A stretch of DNA of 17,578 bases from XN24 sp047921395 (GCA_047921395.1 JBLRWH010000055.1:1-17578), one strand, 5' to 3'; numbered from the stretch's first letter, positions 10,201-17,509 are shown. The notes: generated from the letters alone by a model not told the origin. Program-made: numbers and translations.

Positions 10201-10700
10201 GCATCGGCTTCAACAAGACACCCGCCGAGTTTGGTGCTTTTCCGACCGACCCCTACTCGCACACGCCGGGGCATGCGGGCGCGCGCCAGCCCGGCATGAC
10301 CGGGCAGGTCAAGGAAGAGATCATCAGCCGCTTGGGCGAGCTCGGCGTGCGCGTCGAGCATGGCGCCGTGCGGTTCGAGCCTGCGCTGCTGCGGCCGCGG
10401 GAATTCGTCGCAACCGCCCGCGTGTTCCGCTATCTGGATATCGACGGTCACTGGCAACACCTGGAGGTGCCGCCCGGTGCACTGGCTTATACCTGGTGCC
10501 AGGTGCCGGTCGTCTACCGGCTGGACGACAAAGCGCCGCCCTCGCTGGTGGTATTCCGCGATGACGACAGCACCCGGCACCTGGCGGAGCTCTCGCTGCC
10601 GGCCGAAGAAAGCGCCGAGCTGTTCCGGCGCAGCGGCAGAATCCGCCGGCTCGAACTCACATTCCGTACCGATACACTGTTCGCCGCGCAGGCGCACTGA
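7224..10700 (+). CDS. Putative beta-1,3-glucan/oligoglucan phosphorylase (GH94-related, GH149/GH161 type)
   Basis: Predicted to phosphorolyse beta-1,3-linked gluco-oligosaccharides in the cytoplasm, releasing glucose-1-phosphate. The 1158-residue protein has no signal peptide or membrane segment. It resembles the very long members of the GH94 superfamily: an N-terminal beta-sandwich-like region with RNVDQIPPFFISVVSNDDHW early on, then an (alpha/alpha)6-type helical region. RPEWNDANNALVGDG lies where GH94 enzymes have their DWND acid motif, making D651 the candidate general acid. The C-terminal part has HTPGHAGARQPGMTGQVKEE (about 1013-1032). The length, about 1100-1200 aa, matches the beta-1,3-glucan phosphorylase families GH149 and GH161 better than classical GH94 (about 800 aa). 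I cannot decide between the two from memory; the GH16/GH17 context supports a beta-1,3-glucan substrate. An in-frame GTG at 7182 would add 14 poorly conserved-looking residues; GAGGA at 7215-7219 precedes ATG 7224, at a tight 4-nt spacing. It is the first gene of a four-gene operon. Confidence 0.8.
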   Translation: MDAIIPLGSRGDDPLRVHGEFVDLAGERYYAIRNVDQIPPFFISVVSNDDHWLFASSTGGLTAGRVSPRSALFPYITVDKIHASTNHTGSRTLLRVDRGAGFELWEPFNREQVGRFGITRNLYKNTLGSKLCFEEINHDLKLAFRYTWMTSRRYGFVRQCELENLGDHELRVDLLDGLQNILPADTPLFTQTNVSNLVDAYKWTELDEATGLALMTLYSAITDRAEPSESLKATTVFCLGLAKKAVLISSGQIGDFRLGRAPRQERHKRGIRGAYLVSTTLELEPRGSQRWQIVANTEQTQKDVVALRLELDDPVRLSEAISRSVDEGSDKLARILASADGFQATAEENVSVHHYANVLFNVLRGGIFFEQYTVLSRDFSRTIRHFNREIFERNRDLLDTLPAKLGFDELLAGVEARGDKQLLRLAGEYLPITFGRRHGDPSRPWNQFAIRLKDEYGNDLLSYEGNWRDIFQNWEALALSYPGFIGNMIAKFVNASTMDGYNPYRITKEGIDWEVEEPDNPWSYIGYWGDHQIIYLQKLLEISHHFYPARLQSLLRAPVFCYANVPYRIKPFEALLENPKSTVTYDEALAERIEHRVASMGADGKLVLGPDDQVCQVNLLEKLLVPLLCKLGNLVVDGGIWLNTQRPEWNDANNALVGDGLSMVTLCYMRRYVHFLSGLLAAEDQCFALSIEVNQWLVETAAALSRLRAQLGPGRVDAAIRYQVLVELGQAASRYREAVYRREGFSGTVDHEASGIRRMLEDAIAAIDHSIATNRRDDGLFHAYNLMDLRENAVEVQALYPMLEGQVAALSSGAVAPAEAVSVLEALFESEVYRPDQHSFMLYPDRKLPAFLEKNRISAAQVATVPLIARMLAAGDERIIVRDAEGCHRFSAEFRNVGDLHAELDLLVADYGDEVEAARPALAAIYESVFQHKAFTGRSGTMFGFEGLGSIYWHMVAKLLLAVQENFFAALEHGADAATRQRLGELYYRVREGIGFNKTPAEFGAFPTDPYSHTPGHAGARQPGMTGQVKEEIISRLGELGVRVEHGAVRFEPALLRPREFVATARVFRYLDIDGHWQHLEVPPGALAYTWCQVPVVYRLDDKAPPSLVVFRDDDSTRHLAELSLPAEESAELFRRSGRIRRLELTFRTDTLFAAQAH

Positions 10701-10709
10701 GGACGTCCC

Positions 10710-11597
10710 ATGTCGAACCACTACCAGAGAAAGACCTCGTTGGCCGGGCTGGATGTCTCCGCACTGTCGCTGGACGAGCTGCGGGCCATGCTCAGGCAGA
10801 TCCTGGAAGGCAAGATCCACGGCCTCTCCTTCAGCCCCTATCTCGAGGGACAGGGCCCGGGCACCGAGTTGCAGGAGGCGCAGATTCGCGACCGCCTGGC
10901 CATCATCCAGCCCTGGGTTCACTGGGTCCGGACCTTCTCGTGCAAGGAAGGCAACGAGCTCACGCCGCGGATTGCCAGGGAGAACGGCCTGCAGACGATG
11001 GTTGGCGTCTGGCTCGACGAGGACCTGGAAAAGAACGAGACGGAGCTGGCCAACGCTATCGAGGTGGCAAGCGCCGGGCACGCGGACATCCTCGCCGTGG
11101 GCAACGAGGTGCTGCTCCGCGGCGAGCTGTCCGAAGACGAGCTGCTCGAGTACATCCACCGCGTGAAGCAGGCCGTGCCGGACGTCCCGGTCGGGTACGT
11201 GGATGCCTATTTCAAGTTCGTGGATCACCCCCGCGTGACGGCGGCCTGCGACGTCCTGCTGGCGAACTGCTATCCGTTCTGGGAAGGCTGTCCCGCGGAA
11301 TACGCCCTCCTCTACATGAAGGACATGTACCGGCGCGTGGTCAACATCGCCGGCGGCAAGCGGGTGATCATCAGTGAAACCGGCTGGCCGAACATCGGCA
11401 CCGCCACGGGCGGCGCCGTGCCGTCGCTCAGGAACGCCATCAAGTACTTCGTCGACACGTTCCAGTGGGCCGAAGAAGACGGCATCGAGATCTTCTATTT
11501 CTCGTCGTTCGACGAGGCCTGGAAGGTGGCGGCGGAAGGCGACGTCGGGGCCTACTGGGGCCTGTGGGACAAGGACGGCAAGCCAAAGTACTTTTGA
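10710..11597 (+). CDS. Cytoplasmic GH17 family beta-1,3-glucanase/transglycosylase (first copy)
   Basis: A 295-residue clan GH-A TIM-barrel enzyme without signal peptide, so probably acting on imported beta-1,3-gluco-oligosaccharides in the cytoplasm. GH17 hallmarks are the acid/base motif ILAVGNEV (E133), the nucleophile motif VIISETGWPNIG (E223) and the late SSFDEAWK segment (265-272). The N-terminus has HGLSFSPYLEGQGPG (38-51). The first 35 residues are a helical extension ahead of the barrel. GH17 members hydrolyse or transfer beta-1,3-glucans; which applies here cannot be read from sequence. The ATG follows the phosphorylase stop by 9 bp, with GAGGA overlapping that stop (TGAGGA) as ribosome binding site. 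Confidence 0.88.
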   Translation: MSNHYQRKTSLAGLDVSALSLDELRAMLRQILEGKIHGLSFSPYLEGQGPGTELQEAQIRDRLAIIQPWVHWVRTFSCKEGNELTPRIARENGLQTMVGVWLDEDLEKNETELANAIEVASAGHADILAVGNEVLLRGELSEDELLEYIHRVKQAVPDVPVGYVDAYFKFVDHPRVTAACDVLLANCYPFWEGCPAEYALLYMKDMYRRVVNIAGGKRVIISETGWPNIGTATGGAVPSLRNAIKYFVDTFQWAEEDGIEIFYFSSFDEAWKVAAEGDVGAYWGLWDKDGKPKYF

Positions 11598-11602
11598 GCG
11601 CC

Positions 11603-12517
11603 ATGAAACTCGAGCACGGCAACGCGATCTGTTATTCCGGCTATCGGCACGGCCAGAGCCCCGGCGAGGGCGTGTACCCTTCCTACCGCGAGATCCATGA
11701 AGACCTGCTGATTCTCGCGCAGCACTGGCAGTTCCTTCGCGTGTACGACTGCGGCCCGCACGCCGAAACGGTCCTCGAGGTGATCCGCCGCGAGCAGCTG
11801 CCCTTCAAGCTGATGCTGGGCCTGGACATGGCCGCGGAAATGAGCAACCCGCATTGCCCCTGGGGCGCCGAATTCAGCGACGAGACGCTGGCGGCCAACT
11901 GCAGGCGCAACAGCGCAGAAATCCAGCGCGCCATCGCGCTCTCAAATCGGTACCAGGACATTGTGTTCTCAGTGTCGGTCGGCAACGAGGCAAGCGTCGA
12001 GTGGACCGACCACATGGTGCCCGTCGCCCGGCTCGTCGCCCACGTGCGCACGCTCAAGGCGAGGATCCGCCAGCCCTTAACTTTCTGCGAGAACTACGTG
12101 CCCTGGACCTACAAGCTGGAGCCGCTGGCCGCGGAGCTCGATTTCATCTCGGTGCACACCTATCCCGCGTGGGAATACCGCACCATGGACGATGCGCTCG
12201 CCTACACGAAGCAAAACTACCAGTCGGTGGTCGACCACTATCCGGACAAGCCTGTCGTCATCACCGAGGCCGGCTGGACCACGGCATCCAACGGCCGCGG
12301 CATTGATCCCTGGAACGCGTCCGAGGAACTGCAGCGGCACTACTACCACGAACTGATGGCGTGGACCACGGCGGAGAAGATCATGACCTTTGTCTTCGAA
12401 GCCTTCGACGAGCCATGGAAGGGCTCCCCCGACCCATTGGAGCCCGAAAAGCACTGGGGCCTGTTCACCGTCGACAGAAAACCGAAGCTCGTGATGCAGG
12501 ACGTATATACTCGGTGA
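11603..12517 (+). CDS. Cytoplasmic GH17 family glycosidase (second, divergent copy)
   Basis: A 304-residue GH17-like TIM-barrel protein with no signal peptide. Candidate catalytic residues are E129 in SVSVGNEAS and E222 in VVITEAGWTTASNGRG; FVFEAFDEPWKG (263-274) matches the late GH17 motif. It differs clearly from the first copy: it lacks the helical N-terminal extension, starts directly with the first barrel strand (GNAICYSGYRHGQSPGEG), and has more cysteines. The two are not a recent duplication and may have different linkage or length preferences, for example one for main-chain beta-1,3 and one for branch-containing oligosaccharides; that split is only inference. ATG 11603 lies 5 bp after the previous stop with a weak ribosome binding site, suggesting translational coupling; the frame is open upstream but overlaps the first GH17 gene. 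Confidence 0.87.
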   Translation: MKLEHGNAICYSGYRHGQSPGEGVYPSYREIHEDLLILAQHWQFLRVYDCGPHAETVLEVIRREQLPFKLMLGLDMAAEMSNPHCPWGAEFSDETLAANCRRNSAEIQRAIALSNRYQDIVFSVSVGNEASVEWTDHMVPVARLVAHVRTLKARIRQPLTFCENYVPWTYKLEPLAAELDFISVHTYPAWEYRTMDDALAYTKQNYQSVVDHYPDKPVVITEAGWTTASNGRGIDPWNASEELQRHYYHELMAWTTAEKIMTFVFEAFDEPWKGSPDPLEPEKHWGLFTVDRKPKLVMQDVYTR

Positions 12518-12540
12518 GCATCAGGAGAGGATAACCGGCC

Positions 12541-13575
12541 ATGGCCAAAGCCACGATCGACGATGTTGCCAGGCTCGCGGGTGTCTCGCCCAAGACGGTG
12601 TCGAGGGTAGTCAATCACGAGCCGAACGTACGGGAGTCGACGCGGGCCCTCGTCGAACAGGCCATCGCCGAACTCCAGTACCGGCCTAACCAGTTCGCCC
12701 GTAACCTGGCCAGCCATCGCTCGCATCTGATCGGCCTGATCTATGACGATCCAAGCGCCTACGAGGTGCCGAGCTCGGGCTACGTGATCCGGCTGCAGCA
12801 GGGCACTCTGCGCGCATGCAAGGCCACCAACCACGAACTACTGATCCATCCGTGCCGCTACAGCAGCAAGGACGTCGTGAAGGAGCTCGAGGCGCTGCTC
12901 GAACAGATCCGGCCCACGGGCATCGTCCTGGCAGCACCCCTGTCCAACATGCCGAAGATCGTCAGGGCGATCGAGGCCAGCGGCACGCCGCTCGTGCGCC
13001 TCTCGCCGGGCCGGCTGGACGACAGGCACCTGTGCGTGGTCACGAACGATCGAGAGGTCTGCGCCGAGATGACGCGCTATCTCGCCTCGCTCGGCCACAG
13101 GAGAATCGCGTTCATCAAGGGTCACCCGCAACACAAGGCCGTGGGCAACCGCTACCTGGGCTACCGCGACGGGCTGCGTGACAGCGGTCTGGGGTTTTCC
13201 GAGCAGCTCGTCACGCAGGGTGACAACTCGATCGCCTCAGGCGAGGCATGCGCGCTGCAGTTGCTCCAGTCGCGGCATCCGCCGACCGCTATCTTCGCAG
13301 CCAACGATGACATGGCGGCTGGCGTCATGAAGGTGGCCGCCAAGCTCGGTATCGAGATTCCCGGCAGACTTTCGGTCGCCGGCTGCGATGACATTTCGCT
13401 CGCCCGGCAGATTCACCCGACCCTGACCACGATTCGCCAGCCCCTCGCGGCCATGGCCGAACGCGCGGCGCTGGCGCTCATCGACAATGCGCGCAACGAA
13501 AGCCCGGGACATGAGGTGGAGATCGTCCCCGGCAAGATCCAGGTGCGCGAATCAACCGGACCCGCGCCCGCCTGA
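12541..13575 (+). CDS. LacI-family transcriptional regulator, probable repressor of the glucan locus
   Basis: A 344-residue regulator with the full LacI/GalR layout. The N-terminal helix-turn-helix is ATIDDVARLAGVSPKTVSRVVN (about residues 4-25), and the hinge region ends near residue 60 (RPNQFARNLASHRS). The rest is a periplasmic-binding-protein-like effector domain, with LGHRRIAFIKG, AIFAANDDMAAGVM and SVAGCDDISLARQIHPTLTTIRQP as typical segments. AGGAGAGG (12523-12530) precedes the ATG. It is the last gene of the phosphorylase-GH17-GH17 operon and probably binds the palindrome at 7105-7118, giving control of GH16 and autoregulation. The inducer is likely a beta-1,3-gluco-oligosaccharide or a glucose derivative (inference). 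It converges on the lipoprotein gene with only 30 bp between the stop codons and no clear terminator hairpin. Confidence 0.94.
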   Translation: MAKATIDDVARLAGVSPKTVSRVVNHEPNVRESTRALVEQAIAELQYRPNQFARNLASHRSHLIGLIYDDPSAYEVPSSGYVIRLQQGTLRACKATNHELLIHPCRYSSKDVVKELEALLEQIRPTGIVLAAPLSNMPKIVRAIEASGTPLVRLSPGRLDDRHLCVVTNDREVCAEMTRYLASLGHRRIAFIKGHPQHKAVGNRYLGYRDGLRDSGLGFSEQLVTQGDNSIASGEACALQLLQSRHPPTAIFAANDDMAAGVMKVAAKLGIEIPGRLSVAGCDDISLARQIHPTLTTIRQPLAAMAERAALALIDNARNESPGHEVEIVPGKIQVRESTGPAPA

Positions 13576-13605
13576 AGCACGGCGCGAGCCGGTCCTGCAG
13601 GCAAA

Positions 13606-14322
13606 TCAGCCCCGGTTTACGAATACCAGGCCATCGTTGAAGTCCGGCGGAGTCGCGGGCCGATAGGTGTAACCCCATTTGCCGAGCAGCGACAACACGT
13701 TGAGCGGATCACCGGGGACCAGCCGTCTGAAGCCGGTCGCCTGGGTACGGTAAAGGTCGTCCGCCACGCGCTCGTTCAGCGTGGCCGGGAAGGCGATGCC
13801 ACCGCAACACTCAAAAAACGTGACCGAGCCGAAAAAGTTGTCGAGCACGGACCGATAGGCTTTCAGTGCCTGTGCCTGGATGAGCGGATCCTGGTTCGCG
13901 TCGAACAACTCGTGCAGGGCTCGCGCCGTCAGCCACTGGTTCTCACCGGACGGCCGCCTGGCAAGCGCGGTTGCCCACAGGTAGAAGCGCGCCTTCGCGC
14001 CGGTCGGCCCGGCCGGGATTCTTGCCGCCAGGTCGAACTTCGTCTCCGCGTCGGGGTTGTTGACGTCGAATTCCGGAATGGGCACGAAAGCGAACGGGTT
14101 CTCCGGGTCCTGCAGGACGCAGATCTCGTCGTTGATCCCGACCTCCGCGCAGCCCAGGTTCAGCAGCGTATCGGTCGGCAAGACAATCTGGTTGATGACT
14201 ACGCCATCGCTGTTGCTGCGCCCGTCACAGCCGCCGAGGGCCAGGAAACACAGCCCGAGCAGTACCGTGAACGACATGGCTGGCCGGGCCGTGCGAGCAC
14301 CATGCGAATATTGCTTACTCAT
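13606..14322 (-). CDS. Putative lipoprotein partner of the glycosidase-barrel protein, function unknown
   Basis: From the preferred ATG the product has 238 residues. The signal sequence ends in a lipobox (FLALGGC), with the acylated Cys at C32 after a basic N-terminal stretch. The mature part has four more cysteines (C58, C68 and the pair C172-C173), a proline-rich stretch near 75-90 and a helical centre (about 96-165). I recognise no family. Asp follows the lipidated Cys; in E. coli Asp at +2 tends to retain lipoproteins in the inner membrane, but the rule is not universal and position +3 is Gly. Start choice: GAAGGA ends 9 nt before ATG 14322, while the upstream in-frame ATGs at 14346 and 14331 are not suitably spaced from it. 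It lies just downstream of the barrel gene, in the same direction, so it is probably co-transcribed and may assist that protein. Confidence 0.8.
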   Translation of the reverse strand: MSKQYSHGARTARPAMSFTVLLGLCFLALGGCDGRSNSDGVVINQIVLPTDTLLNLGCAEVGINDEICVLQDPENPFAFVPIPEFDVNNPDAETKFDLAARIPAGPTGAKARFYLWATALARRPSGENQWLTARALHELFDANQDPLIQAQALKAYRSVLDNFFGSVTFFECCGGIAFPATLNERVADDLYRTQATGFRRLVPGDPLNVLSLLGKWGYTYRPATPPDFNDGLVFVNRG

Positions 14323-14331
14323 GATCTTCAT

Positions 14332-14337
14332 TCCTTC
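14332..14337 (-). promoter_or_regulatory. Ribosome binding site for the lipoprotein gene
   Basis: GAAGGA on the minus strand lies 9 nt upstream of ATG 14322. This supports a start 8 codons inside the longest open frame. Confidence 0.6.
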
Positions 14338-14355
14338 GTAATGCATGCCCGGTCA

Positions 14356-17300
14356 CTAGAATCGGAAATTGACGTAAAAGACGGTCTGCCACAGGTGATC
14401 GTTGTCACCGTCCTGGAACTCGTCCCCGGGTGAGTTTTCATCCAGCGAGCGATAGAGCCCACGGATACCGATCTGGCTAGAGCGCAGCAGGCCGGACCAC
14501 TTGCCCCGCTGGTCCAGCAGGTAAGAGTAGTCGAGCATGTACTGCTCGGGGAATGTCACGTTGAACTGCCTATGGAAGTCGTACGGACCCCAGGAATCTT
14601 TCTTGAAGTAGCCCTTGAGAATGTGCCGGTTGCCCAGGACCATCGTCCCGGTCAGTTCGTAGAAGTCGCGCGTGCCACCCGCCGGGTTACCGGTCGACTG
14701 GTCCGAGCCGACCAGGATCTCGGCGATATACCGTGCACGGATATTCGGGTTGAACACCATGCGGCTGGCGACGGTCCAGATCTCTTCCGCCGGAAGCCCC
14801 TCGCCGAACGGCGCGTTCCTGCCACCCTCGTTGAAGAAGAACAGGTAGGCATCGGTAAACGTCGGGTAATCGACGTAGTTGATGCCGATGTTGTAAGCGA
14901 AGCCCGCGTTTTCCCGCATGTCGTTATCCCATGCGTAGAACGGTGTCTCGGGCGTGGGATCGTAGGTCAGCATGAGCTCCGCGGCCTTGGCCTCCCGGTT
15001 GCCGAGCACGGCGAACGGGTCGTCGTCGCGATTGCGCGGCGACAGGCCCGGGAACAGGATCCCACCCCCGCCGATGTCCGCCGCAATGTTCGGGTTCGCA
15101 TCGACCAGGTTCTCGCGGTAGAGAATCCGCGGGAACAGCATGTAGTTGCCGAAATTGATCATCATCCCGGCCTCGTACTCGTTCTTGTTGCCGAGGCTCG
15201 AATAGGGCAGCCGGGTGCCGAACTCCCTGAGCCCGTCGCCGCCATCGGCCACGAGACCGGCGATATCGGCGGCGACATAGGAGCGCGTGTTCAGGAAATC
15301 GAAGCTCAGCTTCGCCTTGAAGCCCAGCGTGTCCTTGAACTCGATCTCGTCGAGGATGATGCGGTCACCTGAGATGCGGTCATACGGGTCGTCGACCTTC
15401 TCCGTCGCCGACATGATGCCGCCCAGCTCCAGCTTGATGCTGTCCGTGAGGTTCTTGGCGGCGTAGATCGTCGTCTGGCGGCTCTGGCGCTCGGTGGCCT
15501 GCGTGGCCGTGGCCGAATCGCCGAGCCGCGCCAGGTCCTCTGAATGAATGAACGTATACTCGACACCGGCGAAGTCGAAGTCATACTTGACCACGACCTT
15601 CGGGTTGGCGCCCCAGTAGACCTCCGGCCCGGCCAGCAGAGTCAGGCCTTCGAGCGCCCCCTTGCCGATCATCTCGACGCCGCTGGGTGCTTTGGAGTTC
15701 CAGATGTCCATGCCTTCGATGTCCGTCGTCTCGCGGACCAGGCCGAAGAAATCGCCCTTGTATTTCCAGTGATAGCGGGGCGTGTGATAGAACGCCTCGA
15801 TGTCGGCGATCTCGCCCCGGTAGGTGGCGCTGAAGTCGTAGATCTCGACGCGCTCGCGATCCTCGAGGGTCGCCGTCGAGACCGGGGCGACGAGGAAGTT
15901 GCCATCGGGGCTCGCGATGACTTCGATCGGGAGGCCCCTGCGGCCGTACTGAATCTCCAGGGGCTCCTTATCCGCCACGTTACCGAGGATGTTCACGGAG
16001 AACTGGCCGTCAATCTTTTCCGTTGGCGCGAAGGCGAAATCGAGGAATACCATCTGGCCATCGGAAAACTCGGCACCATTTTCGCCGAATTCAGTGATTG
16101 CCTGCTCTTCTCCCTTGTAGACCATTTCGGTCCGCAGCTCACCACCGGTGAAGCTCAGCGTCTTCCTTTTTTCCTCGGACTCCGACTTCAGCATGCGCAC
16201 CTCGCCCTTGAGCTCGAGGTAGTCCATGTTGATGGCGCCGAAGGCCTGGTTGATCGCCGCCTTCTTGTACTGGTAGGGATCGATGCTCCAGACTTCGGTG
16301 AGGACGTCGTAGGCCATCCTCGGGCGGGCCGTGTAGACGCCATCCGGGTTCGGGGTGCCGAGCGCCGCGATGCCGAACCACTCCTCGTTCATGTTGTTCT
16401 TGCCGGGCTGCCAGTCGAACATGTAAGCCTGGTTGGACCAGGAGGCGTTGGTGTCGTGGATATCGAGGTTCTCTTCCTGCAGGTACTTCCACCACTCGTC
16501 GCGCCACTCGAACACGAAGCCGCCGATTGCGTTGCCTTCCTCGTCGTTGCCCCAGGACTTGTGGTACATCTCCTGCCACTGTTCCTTCAGGATGGTGGCC
16601 TGCGCGAGCTGGTCTTCCCGACCCTCTCTGGCGTTGTAGGCATCGCTGCCGAACTCGAAAAACACGACCGGCAGATCGAGCTTCGCATCGACCTGGCTCC
16701 ACAGGTCGGTGAAGCTCTTGCCCCGGTACACGTTGCTGCCCAGCAGGTCCAGCTCAGGGACGAGCTCCGCGATCAGGTCGATGTACTGGATGTCGCCATT
16801 GACGATCGTGAAGGGACGATTGGGAGAGATTCTCTTGCCCGAACTGATGATCTCGTTGAACAGCGAGTACAGGTACCTGGCCTTCGCCATATTCTGTTCA
16901 CCCTCCGGCAGGTTCTCGATCTCAAAGCTCGACCAGGAGAGGCCGTAGTTGTTCTCGTTGCCGAACGCGAACATCAGCACGCCCGGAACGTTCTTGTACG
17001 CCTCCACCACCGCAAGCGAGTCGGCCTTCAGGGTCGCACGCGTCAGTTCGTCCGAGTAGTCCGTGTTCGGCGTCCACCTGCCACTGATGACACTCCCGTA
17101 CCGGCCCACGAGCGGATTGATCACCGTCATGATGCCGTGTTCCTGGTAGATGTACGCGACCCACTTCGGCGGGATCATCGCGAAGCTGCGAATCGTGTTC
17201 ACGCCCGCCTTGCGCATCAACCCGAAGTCGTAGTCGAGTACCTTCCGGATGAACTCGTCGGACTCGCCCCAAAGGTTGTAGCTGTAGTTCTCGCCTCTGG

Positions 17301-17496
17301 GCGTGTAGCCCCACACCACGCCCTTGATGTAGTAGTCCTCGCCGTTGACCTGCAGCCTCCAGCCGCTGTCATCCTTGTATGTCGTGACGACGTCCGCCGC
17401 ATGAGCCGCACCCGCAAAGGCGCCGCAGACGACGAGCGTAAACACCAGCAGTCCGCGAAGCCTGCTGAACAGATTTGAGAAGCTTGAATGCGTCAT
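14356..17496 (-). CDS. Clan GH-A glycosidase domain fused to a C-terminal outer-membrane beta-barrel
   Basis: A 1046-residue protein. Residues 1-33 are a signal peptide (cleavage after AHA). Residues about 40-405 form a TIM-barrel glycosidase-like domain: YYIKGVVWGY, RKAGVNTIRSFAMIPPKW, FAFGNENN with candidate acid/base E181, PVVFFEFGSDAYN with candidate nucleophile E281, then AIGGFVFEWRDEWW. This order resembles the GH2 catalytic domain and the GH72 beta-1,3-glucanosyltransferases; no GH2 jelly-roll precedes it. A short charged helix (about 425-445) and a beta-rich region (about 450-570) follow. From about 575 to the end come many amphipathic strands with aromatic girdles, finishing in VFYVNFRF with terminal Phe, the signature of BAM-inserted outer-membrane barrels. 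In usual barrel topology the N-terminal domain would face the periplasm. AAGAG (17505-17509) is 8 nt before ATG 17496; ATG 17514 would add six residues but lacks such a site. Downstream is the lipoprotein gene; upstream a probable carbohydrate-binding protein gene. Confidence 0.85.
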   Translation of the reverse strand: MTHSSFSNLFSRLRGLLVFTLVVCGAFAGAAHAADVVTTYKDDSGWRLQVNGEDYYIKGVVWGYTPRGENYSYNLWGESDEFIRKVLDYDFGLMRKAGVNTIRSFAMIPPKWVAYIYQEHGIMTVINPLVGRYGSVISGRWTPNTDYSDELTRATLKADSLAVVEAYKNVPGVLMFAFGNENNYGLSWSSFEIENLPEGEQNMAKARYLYSLFNEIISSGKRISPNRPFTIVNGDIQYIDLIAELVPELDLLGSNVYRGKSFTDLWSQVDAKLDLPVVFFEFGSDAYNAREGREDQLAQATILKEQWQEMYHKSWGNDEEGNAIGGFVFEWRDEWWKYLQEENLDIHDTNASWSNQAYMFDWQPGKNNMNEEWFGIAALGTPNPDGVYTARPRMAYDVLTEVWSIDPYQYKKAAINQAFGAINMDYLELKGEVRMLKSESEEKRKTLSFTGGELRTEMVYKGEEQAITEFGENGAEFSDGQMVFLDFAFAPTEKIDGQFSVNILGNVADKEPLEIQYGRRGLPIEVIASPDGNFLVAPVSTATLEDRERVEIYDFSATYRGEIADIEAFYHTPRYHWKYKGDFFGLVRETTDIEGMDIWNSKAPSGVEMIGKGALEGLTLLAGPEVYWGANPKVVVKYDFDFAGVEYTFIHSEDLARLGDSATATQATERQSRQTTIYAAKNLTDSIKLELGGIMSATEKVDDPYDRISGDRIILDEIEFKDTLGFKAKLSFDFLNTRSYVAADIAGLVADGGDGLREFGTRLPYSSLGNKNEYEAGMMINFGNYMLFPRILYRENLVDANPNIAADIGGGGILFPGLSPRNRDDDPFAVLGNREAKAAELMLTYDPTPETPFYAWDNDMRENAGFAYNIGINYVDYPTFTDAYLFFFNEGGRNAPFGEGLPAEEIWTVASRMVFNPNIRARYIAEILVGSDQSTGNPAGGTRDFYELTGTMVLGNRHILKGYFKKDSWGPYDFHRQFNVTFPEQYMLDYSYLLDQRGKWSGLLRSSQIGIRGLYRSLDENSPGDEFQDGDNDHLWQTVFYVNFRF

Positions 17497-17504
17497 AGCG
17501 ACCA

Positions 17505-17509
17505 CTCTT
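17505..17509 (-). promoter_or_regulatory. Ribosome binding site favouring start 17496
   Basis: AAGAG on the minus strand lies 8 nt before ATG 17496 and downstream of the alternative ATG at 17514, which has no purine-rich site at suitable distance. Moderate support only. Confidence 0.45.

Noticed and set aside
9252..11228. Long minus-strand open frame (658 codons) opposite the phosphorylase and first GH17
   Set aside because: No recognisable domain, spans two real genes on the other strand, and is explained by GC-biased third positions.
13179..13190. Partial operator-like sequence TGACAGCGGTCT inside the lacI gene
   Set aside because: Only the left half matches the 14-bp palindrome and it is within coding sequence; likely chance.
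13576..13605. Possible bidirectional terminator between lacI and the lipoprotein gene
   Set aside because: The 30-bp gap has a short CCTGCAGG palindrome but no GC stem of useful length followed by a T run on either strand.
17364..17371. Operator half-site CGCTGTCA near the start of the glycosidase-barrel gene
   Set aside because: The left half does not match and the position is about 125 bp inside the coding region.
15544..17478. Long plus-strand open frame (644 codons) opposite the glycosidase-barrel gene
   Set aside because: Composition is typical of a shadow frame; the minus strand has signal peptide, catalytic motifs and barrel signature.
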